From: MH13 sp042140245
Lineage (GTDB): Bacteria > Pseudomonadota > Alphaproteobacteria > Rhizobiales > MH13
Assembly (NCBI RefSeq): GCF_042140245.1
Contig: NZ_CP159483.1
Span: forward strand, 744,001 to 808,000
Length of the DNA: 64,000 bases
Direction of reading: 5' to 3'
Made by a program: the position numbers and the translations under genes. Below, piece by piece: positions 34,942-42,817 of the stretch (within the stretch, counting starts at the first letter, position 1; each line of letters opens with the position of its first letter). Below the pieces are notes generated by a model that saw only the letters and a list, made by a program, of their open reading frames with translations, did not search any database and had not been told where the DNA came from.

Positions 34942-36011
34942 ACGATATCACCGAGACCCAACCCCCCGTGGAAGGTCACGCGTCTGATTTGGCGCACATC
35001 GTGGTGGAGTTCGATGACAACCGGCTGGTCGGTGATCTTTACGGTCAGTTTGACCAAAATCTCGCAATCATTGAGCACAAGCTCGGTGTTGATGCTGCTG
35101 CACGTGGCAACAAGGTTTCCATCAAAGGCACGCCTGATGCCTGCGCACTTGCTCGCCAGGTGTTGGACAGTCTGTATCAACGTTTGCAGCAAGGGCACAC
35201 GCTGCATCCAGGCGATGTGGATGGCGCGGTGCGTATGGCAGAAACAGCCTCAGCGCAGTTGAACTTGCCTGATATCGAACCTCGCGGTGGCAAGCTGGCC
35301 TTGGCAACCATCGGCACACGCAAGAAAACCATCACCGCCCGCAATCCCGCACAGGACGCATACATCCGCGCGCTGGATCGGGCGCAGCTTGTGTTTGGGA
35401 CTGGCCCAGCCGGTACCGGTAAAACCTATCTGGCGGTGGCTTATGCCGCTGCCCTGCTCGAGCGCGGCGATGTTGAACGAATGATCCTGTCGCGCCCCGC
35501 GGTTGAAGCCGGTGAGCGTCTTGGGTTTCTGCCGGGTGATATGAAAGAAAAAATCGATCCTTATCTGCGCCCACTTTACGATGCGCTCTACGATATGATG
35601 CCTGCTGACAAAGTGGAAAAAGGGCTGCAAAATCAAATCATTGAGATTGCACCCCTGGCCTTCATGCGCGGACGTACACTTTCCAATGCGGTGGTGATTC
35701 TAGACGAGGCGCAAAACACGACCAGCATGCAAATGAAAATGTTTCTAACGCGGCTTGGTGAAGGATCGAAGATGATCGTAACCGGAGACCCTAGTCAGGT
35801 CGATTTGCCCCCTGGCCAAGTGTCCGGTTTGGCCGAAGCCTATCGGATGCTCCGTGATATCGATGACATCGTGCACTTGAAGTTTCGAGCGGAAGACGTT
35901 GTGCGTCATCCCTTGGTCACCAAGATTGTCACCGCCTATGATGACGCGGCACGGCGGCGCGTACGCGCAGCCGCCGAACGACAAGCTCCTCTTCTAGGCG
36001 GAGACCAGTGA
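34938..36011 (+). CDS. phoH: PhoH-family ATPase (YbeZ)
   Basis: 357 residues from a TTG that overlaps the miaB stop, with TTGGAGG seven bases upstream. Motifs are Walker A FGTGPAGTGKTYLAVAYA (about 154-171), Walker B VVILDEAQNTTSMQMKMFLTR and sensor VTGDPSQVDLPPGQ. YbeZ-type PhoH proteins work with the endoribonuclease YbeY in rRNA processing and RNA quality control; ybeY follows with a 4-base overlap. Confidence 0.95.
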   Translation: MNDITETQPPVEGHASDLAHIVVEFDDNRLVGDLYGQFDQNLAIIEHKLGVDAAARGNKVSIKGTPDACALARQVLDSLYQRLQQGHTLHPGDVDGAVRMAETASAQLNLPDIEPRGGKLALATIGTRKKTITARNPAQDAYIRALDRAQLVFGTGPAGTGKTYLAVAYAAALLERGDVERMILSRPAVEAGERLGFLPGDMKEKIDPYLRPLYDALYDMMPADKVEKGLQNQIIEIAPLAFMRGRTLSNAVVILDEAQNTTSMQMKMFLTRLGEGSKMIVTGDPSQVDLPPGQVSGLAEAYRMLRDIDDIVHLKFRAEDVVRHPLVTKIVTAYDDAARRRVRAAAERQAPLLGGDQ

Positions 36012-36511
36012 ACCCATCCATTGATTTGGTGATTGAGGCTGGCGATTGGCCTGACGAGGCCCTGCTGACCAGTTGGTTTGAGGTGGCCATTCAAGGCGCC
36101 GCATTGACCACCGACTTCAACCTGCGTCACGGCGAAATCAGTGTCGTTCTGACCGATGATGCGGCCATGCAAGCGATCAACAAAGAGCATCGCGGCCAAG
36201 ACAAGCCAACCAACGTGCTTTCGTTTCCAGCGCTTGAATCATCGATGCTTGCTGGGCTGGATGGTAAGCGCCCATTTTTGCTCGGCGACCTTGTTTTCGC
36301 CCTGCAAACGGTGAAGAGGGAGGCCGAGGCTGGCCAAATCAGCCTTCACCACCATATGAGCCACCTGATTGTTCATGGTTTTTTGCATCTTCTGGGCTAT
36401 GATCATGACCAAGATTTGCAGGCAGAGGCTATGGAAGCGCTGGAAACGCGCATTCTAGCATCGCTTGGTATCGCCGATCCTTATCGGAACGGTGCGCAAA
36501 CGAACGTGTAA
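36008..36511 (+). CDS. ybeY: Endoribonuclease YbeY
   Basis: 167 residues from a GTG start overlapping the phoH stop. The zinc motif HLIVHGFLHLLGYDHD (H3xH5xH) lies near residues 117-132. The segment NKEHRGQDKPTNVLSFPA is family-typical. YbeY matures the 3' end of 16S rRNA and takes part in ribosome quality control. It sits inside the miaB-phoH-ybeY-corC-lnt operon. Confidence 0.95.
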   Translation: MNPSIDLVIEAGDWPDEALLTSWFEVAIQGAALTTDFNLRHGEISVVLTDDAAMQAINKEHRGQDKPTNVLSFPALESSMLAGLDGKRPFLLGDLVFALQTVKREAEAGQISLHHHMSHLIVHGFLHLLGYDHDQDLQAEAMEALETRILASLGIADPYRNGAQTNV

Positions 36512-36546
36512 CAAGGATCGCAGCTGGCAAAATCAGCTGCACGCTG

Positions 36547-37725
36547 ATGAACGACGACGCTTCGAGCTTAGAGCCCTCTAGTACGGGCCGTCAGATGACG
36601 GCCTCTTCCACTCCCAAATCTGACACCAGCGGTGTGACGCCCTCGGACGCCACATGGGTGAATCGCGTGTTTGGTTGGCTGAAACCATCGACAAACGGCA
36701 ATGATCTGCGCACCGATTTGGAAGACGCTCTGGCTGAAGAGCAAGGTCCAGGACACGACTTCTCACCTGAAGAGCGTGCCATGCTGCGCAACATCTTACG
36801 CCTTCGTGAGACGCGCACCGAGGATGTGATGGTGCCGCGAGCCGATATTGTTGCGATTGACCAAACAACACCGCTTGGCTTGGTGCTGGAAAAGCTGCGC
36901 AGCTCCGGCCACTCACGTATGCCGGTTTTTGACGGCTCGCTCGATCACCCCGTCGGAATGGTGCACATCAAAGATGTGGTGTCTCACCTGATTGATCGCG
37001 CTCGCTATGAAGACACCTCCCCGCGCAAACGCGCGAAGGCGCGCAAAGCTGCGGTGGAAAAGGGCAGCGGACGCGCGGCCGAAACCGCAGAGGCGGCCGG
37101 TATCGATCTGCATAAAATCGATCTCGATACGAGCTTGCAAAACGCTGACATCATGCGCCGCTTATTGTTTGTGCCGGCATCCATGTCGGCCACGGACCTA
37201 ATGGCGCAGATGCAAGCCAATCGCGTGCAAATGGCCCTTGTGATCGATGAGTATGGCGGGACCGATGGGCTGATCAGCCTGGAAGATCTTATCGAGACGG
37301 TCGTTGGCGACATCGAGGATGAGCATGATGATGAGGTTGCGCCGCATTTTGATGCCATTGGTGATGGGGGCTACATCGCCGATGCGCGTGTGCCGATTGA
37401 GGATGTTCAGGAAGTGTTCGGCCATCTGTTTGAGATCGACAAGGAAGATGCTGAAGAGATCGACACGATGGGCGGGCTGGTGTTTACCGCACTTGGCCGG
37501 ATTCCAGTCCGCGGCGAGCTAATTGATGCCGTTGACGGGCTTGATATCGAGGTGACTGACGCTGATCCGCGTCGCATCAAGCGTGTGAAGGTCTATCCGG
37601 CTGGCCTACGACGGCGTGATCCGCGAACCCCACGCCGCCCCATTCGACCAGGCGCAGCCAACGAGGATGAGAAACCTTCAGCTGACGCTCAGAATGAGCC
37701 GCTAAACCAAGCCACCGGAACCTAG
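36547..37725 (+). CDS. corC: CBS-pair protein of the HlyC/CorC family
   Basis: 392 residues, soluble. A Ser/Thr-rich N-terminus (about 1-35) is followed by NILRLRETRTEDVMVPRADIVAID, two CBS domains (about 88-235), a Lys/Arg/Ala-rich linker insert between them (PRKRAKARKAAVEKGSGRAA), QMALVIDEYGGTDGLISLEDLIE, and a CorC_HlyC transporter-associated domain (about 265-345). It is linked to magnesium/cobalt efflux in E. coli; the role here is inferred. The Pro/Arg-rich tail is variable. Confidence 0.9.
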   Translation: MNDDASSLEPSSTGRQMTASSTPKSDTSGVTPSDATWVNRVFGWLKPSTNGNDLRTDLEDALAEEQGPGHDFSPEERAMLRNILRLRETRTEDVMVPRADIVAIDQTTPLGLVLEKLRSSGHSRMPVFDGSLDHPVGMVHIKDVVSHLIDRARYEDTSPRKRAKARKAAVEKGSGRAAETAEAAGIDLHKIDLDTSLQNADIMRRLLFVPASMSATDLMAQMQANRVQMALVIDEYGGTDGLISLEDLIETVVGDIEDEHDDEVAPHFDAIGDGGYIADARVPIEDVQEVFGHLFEIDKEDAEEIDTMGGLVFTALGRIPVRGELIDAVDGLDIEVTDADPRRIKRVKVYPAGLRRRDPRTPRRPIRPGAANEDEKPSADAQNEPLNQATGT

Positions 37726-37734
37726 AAACAGGCT

Positions 37735-39375
37735 ATGACAGGTCGATTGCACGCCCTGGCTGATAGTCTTGTTTTGTTGCATGGCTGGCGTCGATGGAGC
37801 GTTGCCTTCTTTGCAGGTGCGGCCAGCGTTTTGGCAATGCCGCCGGTTTTTCTTGCGCCGGTTCTTTTAGTTACACTGCCCGTGCTTGTGCTGCTGCTTG
37901 ACGGCGCTGATGCCGACCCCAGACCGGCAAGAAAACGACGACACGTGTTTGCGTTCCTAGGGCCTTCCTTTGCAGTTGGCTGGTGGTTTGGCTTTGGCTA
38001 TTTTCTGGCTGGACTCTATTGGATCGTGGAGGCGTTGCTCGTCAATGCAAGCGCCCATGCTCGGCTGATTCCGTTTGCTCTGATCCTGATACCAGGCGGC
38101 TTGGCGCTGTTTATCGCGCTTCCTTGCGCTCTTGCGGCGCGCTTCTGGAGCACTGGATTTGGTCGCGTCGGCCTGCTTGCAGGCCTTCTTGTCGGTTCTG
38201 AAGCCCTTCGCGGCGTGCTCTTCACTGGGTTTCCATGGAACGGGTTCCACAGCGCGCTTGGAATTCACGATACGTTTTTGCAAGGCTTGTCGTTGTTTGG
38301 TCCGCTGGCCGCCAGCTTTATGGTGCTGTTGGTCGCTATGATACCGGCAGCACTTTGGCCTCGCGCAATGGCCGGTCGCGGGTCGCGGGTTGCAGCGCTT
38401 GTCTCTCTCTTGGTTTTTGGGCTTTGGACTGGCTTCGGCATTCTTCGCCTTGGTGGCGCCGACGTGACCATGGTCGACGGCGTTGCCATCCGTATTGTTC
38501 AACCCAATATCGCGCAGGCTGACAAATGGGACCCAGCGTTGCGCGAAGACCATGTCGCAACGTTGCTCGATCTCACAACGCGGCAAGCCGGCGCAGACCA
38601 ACTGGGCGTTTTGGGCGTCAGCCATGTGGTGTGGCCCGAATCAGCCTTCCCTTTCTTGCTCACGCAACGCCCAGACGTTTTGGCTGCAATCGGTTCTGCT
38701 TTGCCACTTGGCGCTCAAATGCTTGCCGGTGCTGTTCGCGCTGAACCACGCGGGCCTCAAGATCGCGCCTTTTACAACGCGATCTATGCTCTCAATGATC
38801 GTGGTGAAATCACCGACGCATACGACAAGGTCCGACTGGTGCCTTTTGGCGAGATGCTGCCATTTGACGGCATAATTGATCGGCTTGGGCTTCGACCACT
38901 GGTCTCAGCACCAGCCGGCTTTGAGCCCGGCTCAGGCCCTGGCGTATTGCAAGGGTCCGGCGGACCGGTTGGCCTGGCATTGGTGTGCTATGAGGCGATT
39001 TTTCCCGGCTTTGTGCGCGCTGGCGTTCGCGAGCATGAGCCGGATTACTTGCTCAATCTCACCAATGACGCCTGGTTTGGGACAAGCGCAGGCCCTCGCC
39101 AGCATTTCTTTCAAGCGCGTCTTCGCGCAGTAGAAACAGGACTGCCTTTGGTACGTGCGGCCAATACAGGCATTAGCGCTGTAATTGACCCTTACGGTCG
39201 GGTTATTGCTGAGCTTGGCATTGACCAACAAGGCATCGTGGATGCACCTCTGCCACAAGCACAATCACCGTCATATTATGTTCATTTTGGCGATGCACCT
39301 TTTTTGTGCATACTCGTTTTGGTTTTAAGCCTTTGTTTCTACTACCAAAGAAAGCAAAAACCGGTTTTGGCTTGA
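37735..39375 (+). CDS. lnt: Apolipoprotein N-acyltransferase
   Basis: 546 residues. An N-terminal membrane domain with about six to seven helices (20-240) is followed by a periplasmic nitrilase domain (about 245-515) and a final membrane helix. The catalytic triad is visible: Glu in VVWPESAFPF, Lys in AYDKVRLVPFGEMLPF and Cys in ALVCYEAIFPGF. It adds the third acyl chain to lipoproteins in the inner membrane. It is placed ten bases after corC. Confidence 0.95.
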   Translation: MTGRLHALADSLVLLHGWRRWSVAFFAGAASVLAMPPVFLAPVLLVTLPVLVLLLDGADADPRPARKRRHVFAFLGPSFAVGWWFGFGYFLAGLYWIVEALLVNASAHARLIPFALILIPGGLALFIALPCALAARFWSTGFGRVGLLAGLLVGSEALRGVLFTGFPWNGFHSALGIHDTFLQGLSLFGPLAASFMVLLVAMIPAALWPRAMAGRGSRVAALVSLLVFGLWTGFGILRLGGADVTMVDGVAIRIVQPNIAQADKWDPALREDHVATLLDLTTRQAGADQLGVLGVSHVVWPESAFPFLLTQRPDVLAAIGSALPLGAQMLAGAVRAEPRGPQDRAFYNAIYALNDRGEITDAYDKVRLVPFGEMLPFDGIIDRLGLRPLVSAPAGFEPGSGPGVLQGSGGPVGLALVCYEAIFPGFVRAGVREHEPDYLLNLTNDAWFGTSAGPRQHFFQARLRAVETGLPLVRAANTGISAVIDPYGRVIAELGIDQQGIVDAPLPQAQSPSYYVHFGDAPFLCILVLVLSLCFYYQRKQKPVLA

Positions 39376-39499
39376 GTCAAAGCGACTTGCTTTATACATT
39401 TATAGTGTCACGCAAATCAGTTGTGATTGATGCGAATCTGTAAAGAAAGGCCCGGCACTTTCCGTTAGGGCGTGCAGGTGTAAGGTTAAAATCCTCCCT
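39376..39499 (+). promoter_or_regulatory. AT-rich promoter region of the praR-like gene
   Basis: The 124-base gap is noticeably AT-richer than its surroundings. It contains the palindrome TTGAGTCAA at 39372-39380 and a TTTATACATTTATAG stretch (about 39391-39405) that could carry a -10 element. It probably holds the promoter of the downstream regulator; the exact elements are uncertain. Confidence 0.35.
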
Positions 39500-39940
39500 A
39501 TGGCAAATAAACGAGCGCCTAACCCGGTTGATGTGCACGTTGGCACGCGTTTGCGTATGCGTCGTATGATGCTTTCGATTAGCCAAGAAAAACTTGGTGA
39601 AGCTCTTGGCGTGTCCTTTCAGCAAATCCAGAAATACGAGAAAGGCACGAACCGAATCGGCGCTGGACGTTTGCGCGATATTGCCAATGAGCTGAAGGTT
39701 CCCATTCCCTACTTCTACGATGATTTGCCCGGAGAAGAGCCTTCTTTGGGCTTCGCCGAAACCGGTATGAGTTATGTTTCAGAACTGCTCACATCATCGG
39801 ACGGAGTGGAGCTAACCCGCGCCTTTTTAAGGGTAAAAGACCCTTCGGTGCGCCGTCGGATCGTCGACTTGGTAAAATCCATTGCTGGACAGGATGGCGA
39901 CGGCATTGTGGCCCAAAAACCTGCGTCTAACGGCGGATGA
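39500..39940 (+). CDS. praR: XRE-type HTH regulator, PraR/PhrR-like
   Basis: 146 residues. A Cro/CI-type HTH is near the N-terminus (about 10-70): VDVHVGTRLRMRRMMLSIS, then EKLGEALGVSFQQIQKYEKG, then NRIGAGRLRDIANELKVPIPYFYDD. The C-terminal half (SYVSELLTSSDGVELTRAFLRVKDPSVRRRIVDLVKSI) is the conserved tail of the rhizobial PraR/PhrR group. PraR represses biofilm and quorum-sensing genes in Rhizobium; PhrR was described as pH-regulated. Position between lnt and metK is typical. The symbol is by family resemblance. Confidence 0.82.
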   Translation: MANKRAPNPVDVHVGTRLRMRRMMLSISQEKLGEALGVSFQQIQKYEKGTNRIGAGRLRDIANELKVPIPYFYDDLPGEEPSLGFAETGMSYVSELLTSSDGVELTRAFLRVKDPSVRRRIVDLVKSIAGQDGDGIVAQKPASNGG

Positions 39941-40031
39941 TACTGATCTGACGATTTCTGCGCCCTACGCGACGGCTTCATCTCTTGATTTCAAGCGGCC
40001 CGAATGGCATGACACCGCCGATCCGTTTTGA

Positions 40032-40095
40032 CGAACGAGCGTTTGTTTTATCGAACGCTTTCTAGCAAAACACAGGCGCAGAATTTTGCTGCGCC
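40032..40095 (+). promoter_or_regulatory. Tandem hairpins in the metK leader
   Basis: AGCGTTTG (40038-40045) pairs with CGAACGCT (40052-40059). CGAACG at 40032-40037 can pair with the same CGTTTG, giving two exclusive conformations. GGCGCAG (40075-40081) pairs perfectly with CTGCGCC (40089-40095), 34 bases before the metK start. It does not match the SAM-II or SAM/SAH consensus as I know them. Confidence 0.4.
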
Positions 40096-40129
40096 CTTTC
40101 CCTTCCTCTTGTCGTGGGATGTCTTGTGT

Positions 40130-41326
40130 ATGGCGCGCTCCTCTTATCTCTTCACCAGTGAATCGGTCTCTGAAGGCCACCCAGACAAAGTCTGCGACCG
40201 CATCTCCGATGAGATTGTGGATCTTTTCTTTCGCACCGCTCTCGCTGAGGGCATGGATCCCTGGCAAGTGCGGGTTGCTGCGGAAACGCTTACCACCACC
40301 AATCGAGTGGTCATTGCCGGTGAAACGCGTGGCCCAGCATCGATTGGCCGAGAACTGGTTGAAGACGTAGCGCGGGCAGCGATCAAAGACATTGGCTACG
40401 AGCAAGACGGGTTCCATTGGAACATGGCCAATGTAGAAGTCTTGCTGCACGGCCAATCGGCTCATATTGCGCAGGGCGTTGATGCGTCCGGCAACAAAGA
40501 CGAGGGTGCGGGCGACCAAGGTATCATGTTTGGCTATGCATGCCGCGAAACGCCTGACCTGATGCCAGCACCGATATATTACGCCCACAAGATCCTGGAG
40601 CGTCTGGCAAAGGCGCGCAAATCCGGTGAAGCGGCTGTGCTTGGTCCCGACTCGAAAAGCCAGGTAACGCTGGCCTATGAAAACGGGATGCCCGTTCGGG
40701 CGACCTCCATCGTCGTTTCGACGCAGCATTTGGATGCGTCGATGACGTCTGCTGACGTGCAAGCGGTTGTTGAGCCCTATGTCCGGGAGGTTCTGCCAGA
40801 TAGCTGGATTACCGACGAAACGGTTTGGCACGTGAACCCAACAGGCGCGTTCGTGATTGGCGGCCCCGACGGCGATTGCGGCCTTACGGGGCGCAAGATC
40901 ATCGTGGATACCTATGGCGGTGCGGCAGCCCATGGCGGTGGCGCTTTCTCTGGCAAAGACCCAACAAAAGTGGACCGCTCGGCTGCTTATGCGGCGCGCT
41001 ACTTGGCCAAAAATGTTGTCGCCGCTGAACTGGCTGAGTGGGCGCAAATCCAGCTCTCCTATGCCATCGGCGTTGCGCAACCCTTGTCGATCTACATTGA
41101 CACCGGTGGTACTGCCAATGTGGATGAAGCCAAGCTCGAAGAAGCTCTTGGTCAGGTTATGGACCTCTCGCCCCGCGGGATTCGCGCTCATCTTGATCTC
41201 AACAAACCCATCTATGCGCGGACCGCAGCCTATGGCCATTTTGGGCGCAACACCGACAATGATGGTGGTTTCTCCTGGGAGAAACTTGATCTGGTTGATG
41301 AGTTGAAGGCGGCCGTTGCAGGCTAA
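40130..41326 (+). CDS. metK: S-adenosylmethionine synthase
   Basis: 398 residues from the ATG opening ARSSYLFTSESVSEGHPDKVCDRISD, the universal MetK start; the frame is open 102 bases upstream without similarity. Motifs are GAGDQGIMFGYA (ATP, about 127-138), GPDGDCGLTGRKIIVDTYGG and GGGAFSGKDPTKVDRSAAY (phosphate loop). It makes SAM from methionine and ATP. SAM supply serves several methyltransferases in the window (trmB directly downstream, cfa, miaB, rsmI). Confidence 0.97.
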   Translation: MARSSYLFTSESVSEGHPDKVCDRISDEIVDLFFRTALAEGMDPWQVRVAAETLTTTNRVVIAGETRGPASIGRELVEDVARAAIKDIGYEQDGFHWNMANVEVLLHGQSAHIAQGVDASGNKDEGAGDQGIMFGYACRETPDLMPAPIYYAHKILERLAKARKSGEAAVLGPDSKSQVTLAYENGMPVRATSIVVSTQHLDASMTSADVQAVVEPYVREVLPDSWITDETVWHVNPTGAFVIGGPDGDCGLTGRKIIVDTYGGAAAHGGGAFSGKDPTKVDRSAAYAARYLAKNVVAAELAEWAQIQLSYAIGVAQPLSIYIDTGGTANVDEAKLEEALGQVMDLSPRGIRAHLDLNKPIYARTAAYGHFGRNTDNDGGFSWEKLDLVDELKAAVAG

Positions 41327-42026
41327 CACCAACACCCCCAAAGATCGCACACGTGGCCTGCTTTATGGTCGGCGCAAGGGCAAAACACTGCGTGATGCTC
41401 GTGCGAGAGCCTATGAGGCAGGCCTTGCACGTCACGCCTTAGATCTTTCGGAGCCATGCGGCGACCCGTACGCATTGTTTGATGTGCCGGTGCGCAAGCT
41501 TGCACTTGAAATCGGGTTTGGCGGTGGTGAACACCTGCTGCACCAACTGGACCGTCAACCCGACACAGGGTTCTTAGGCTGCGAGCCATTCGTGAACGGA
41601 ATGGCGCGGCTGCTGGACGATGCCAAGGAGCATGAAGGTCAAGGCCGCCTGCGGGTTTACGAAGGCGATGCGCGAGAGGTCATTGCGTGGTTGCCCATAG
41701 GCTGTTTGGACATGGTCTACCTGCTCTATCCGGACCCCTGGCCAAAACTGAAGCACGAAAAGCGACGGTTCATGGGGCCTGATACGTTGGACTTGCTGCA
41801 TCCCAAGATGAAGCTTGGTGCCGAATTGCGGGTCGCAAGCGATATCGATGTTTACAAAGCCACCACACTGAAGGCTACGCGCGAGCACCCTGGCTTTGAA
41901 CCCAGCGATCGTAAGACCTCTGTTCCATGGGAAGATTGGGCCCGAACGCGGTATGAAGCCAAAGCGATCCGCGAAGACCGCACACCGGCCTACTTCTCAT
42001 TTTTTGCCAAAGTGTTGCCCCAATAA
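41316..42026 (+). CDS. trmB: tRNA (guanine-N7-)-methyltransferase
   Basis: 236 residues. The SAM site is LALEIGFGGGEHLLHQL (about 66-82). Family motifs are GCEPFVNGMARLLDD, MVYLLYPDPWPKLKHEKRRFM and VASDIDVYK. It methylates G46 of tRNA. The TTG start overlapping the metK stop by 11 bases is the best available; no ATG precedes the conserved RTRGLLYGRRKGK. Coupled to metK, as usual in rhizobia. Confidence 0.93.
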   Translation: MQANTNTPKDRTRGLLYGRRKGKTLRDARARAYEAGLARHALDLSEPCGDPYALFDVPVRKLALEIGFGGGEHLLHQLDRQPDTGFLGCEPFVNGMARLLDDAKEHEGQGRLRVYEGDAREVIAWLPIGCLDMVYLLYPDPWPKLKHEKRRFMGPDTLDLLHPKMKLGAELRVASDIDVYKATTLKATREHPGFEPSDRKTSVPWEDWARTRYEAKAIREDRTPAYFSFFAKVLPQ

Positions 42027-42157
42027 CACAAAGCTCTTGCGCCAAGCGCCCTTTTGACCTATCTTATCGACAACACCTTCATCGTCAGACATCTGATTAG
42101 GGTGGGTCCTTTGCGGACCCGCCCTTTTCGTTTGGCGCAAGCATTCTCAATCGGATC
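42027..42157 (+). promoter_or_regulatory. rimP-operon leader with attenuator-like terminator
   Basis: The stem GGGTGGGTCC (42100-42109) and GGACCCGCCC (42115-42124) has a TTTGC loop and is followed directly by TTTT (42125-42128). This is a textbook Rho-independent terminator lying 34 bases before rimP. Its position matches the rimP-leader attenuator described for alphaproteobacteria (Rfam family of that name), so it may control the whole rimP-nusA-infB operon rather than only end trmB. Confidence 0.7.
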
Positions 42158-42784
42158 GTGATGACAGCCACTGATATCGACACAACCAGCGATGCGCACA
42201 CCGCCCGTGTGGTGCGTGAAACGGGCCTTGCAGCCCGTGTTGCGGCCGTTGTCGAACCGGCCATTGAAGGCTTGGGCTATCGCCTGGTTCGAGTGAAGAT
42301 TTCTGGACAGAACGGTTGCACGGTGCAGATTATGGCTGAGCGCGCCGATGGCACGTTCACCATTGAAGACTGTGAACTCGTTAGCAAAGACATCTCGCCC
42401 GTTCTTGATGTCGATGATCCGGTGAAAACGGCTTATCATCTTGAGGTATCCTCGCCTGGCATCGACCGCCCCCTTGTACGGCCCATTGATTTCGTTCGAG
42501 CAGTTGGCCACGAGGCCAAAATTGAACTGTCACGGCCCATTGACACTGGAACCGGAGAAGGGCGTAGGCGGTATCGTGGTATCATCCATGCAGCGCTTGA
42601 TGAGACAGTGGAGCTGACCATCGATGCAACGGGCGGAGCGCTTACCGTGGCTCTACCCTATGATGCGATAGAAGATGCGCGATTGGTTATGACCGACGCT
42701 TTGATTGAAGCGGCGCAAAAAGCCCAAGACGCGGCAACAGCCGACACAAATGACAATGACAGCAACGCTGGAGATGGCGCCTAA
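42158..42784 (+). CDS. rimP: Ribosome maturation factor RimP
   Basis: 208 residues. The N-terminal domain has VVEPAIEGLGYRLVRVKISGQNGCTVQIMAE, then DCELVSKDISPVLDVDDPV and YHLEVSSPGIDRPL (about 90-105). A C-terminal SH3-like domain follows, with an Asp/Asn/Ala-rich tail. It assists assembly of the 30S subunit, near S12. The first gene of the rimP-nusA-ylxR-infB-rbfA-truB operon. Confidence 0.95.
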   Translation: MMTATDIDTTSDAHTARVVRETGLAARVAAVVEPAIEGLGYRLVRVKISGQNGCTVQIMAERADGTFTIEDCELVSKDISPVLDVDDPVKTAYHLEVSSPGIDRPLVRPIDFVRAVGHEAKIELSRPIDTGTGEGRRRYRGIIHAALDETVELTIDATGGALTVALPYDAIEDARLVMTDALIEAAQKAQDAATADTNDNDSNAGDGA

Positions 42785-42817
42785 AGCTGGCGCACCGGTG
42801 ATCTAAGGAGAAGGCCC

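Noticed and set aside
39941..40129. SAM-II or SAM/SAH riboswitch upstream of metK
   Set aside because: The conserved pseudoknot sequences of these classes, as I know them, are not present; only generic hairpins remain.
39965..41350. 461-codon open frame antisense to metK
   Set aside because: It lies opposite a highly conserved gene and shows no domain, ribosome site or plausible composition; a shadow of metK codon bias.
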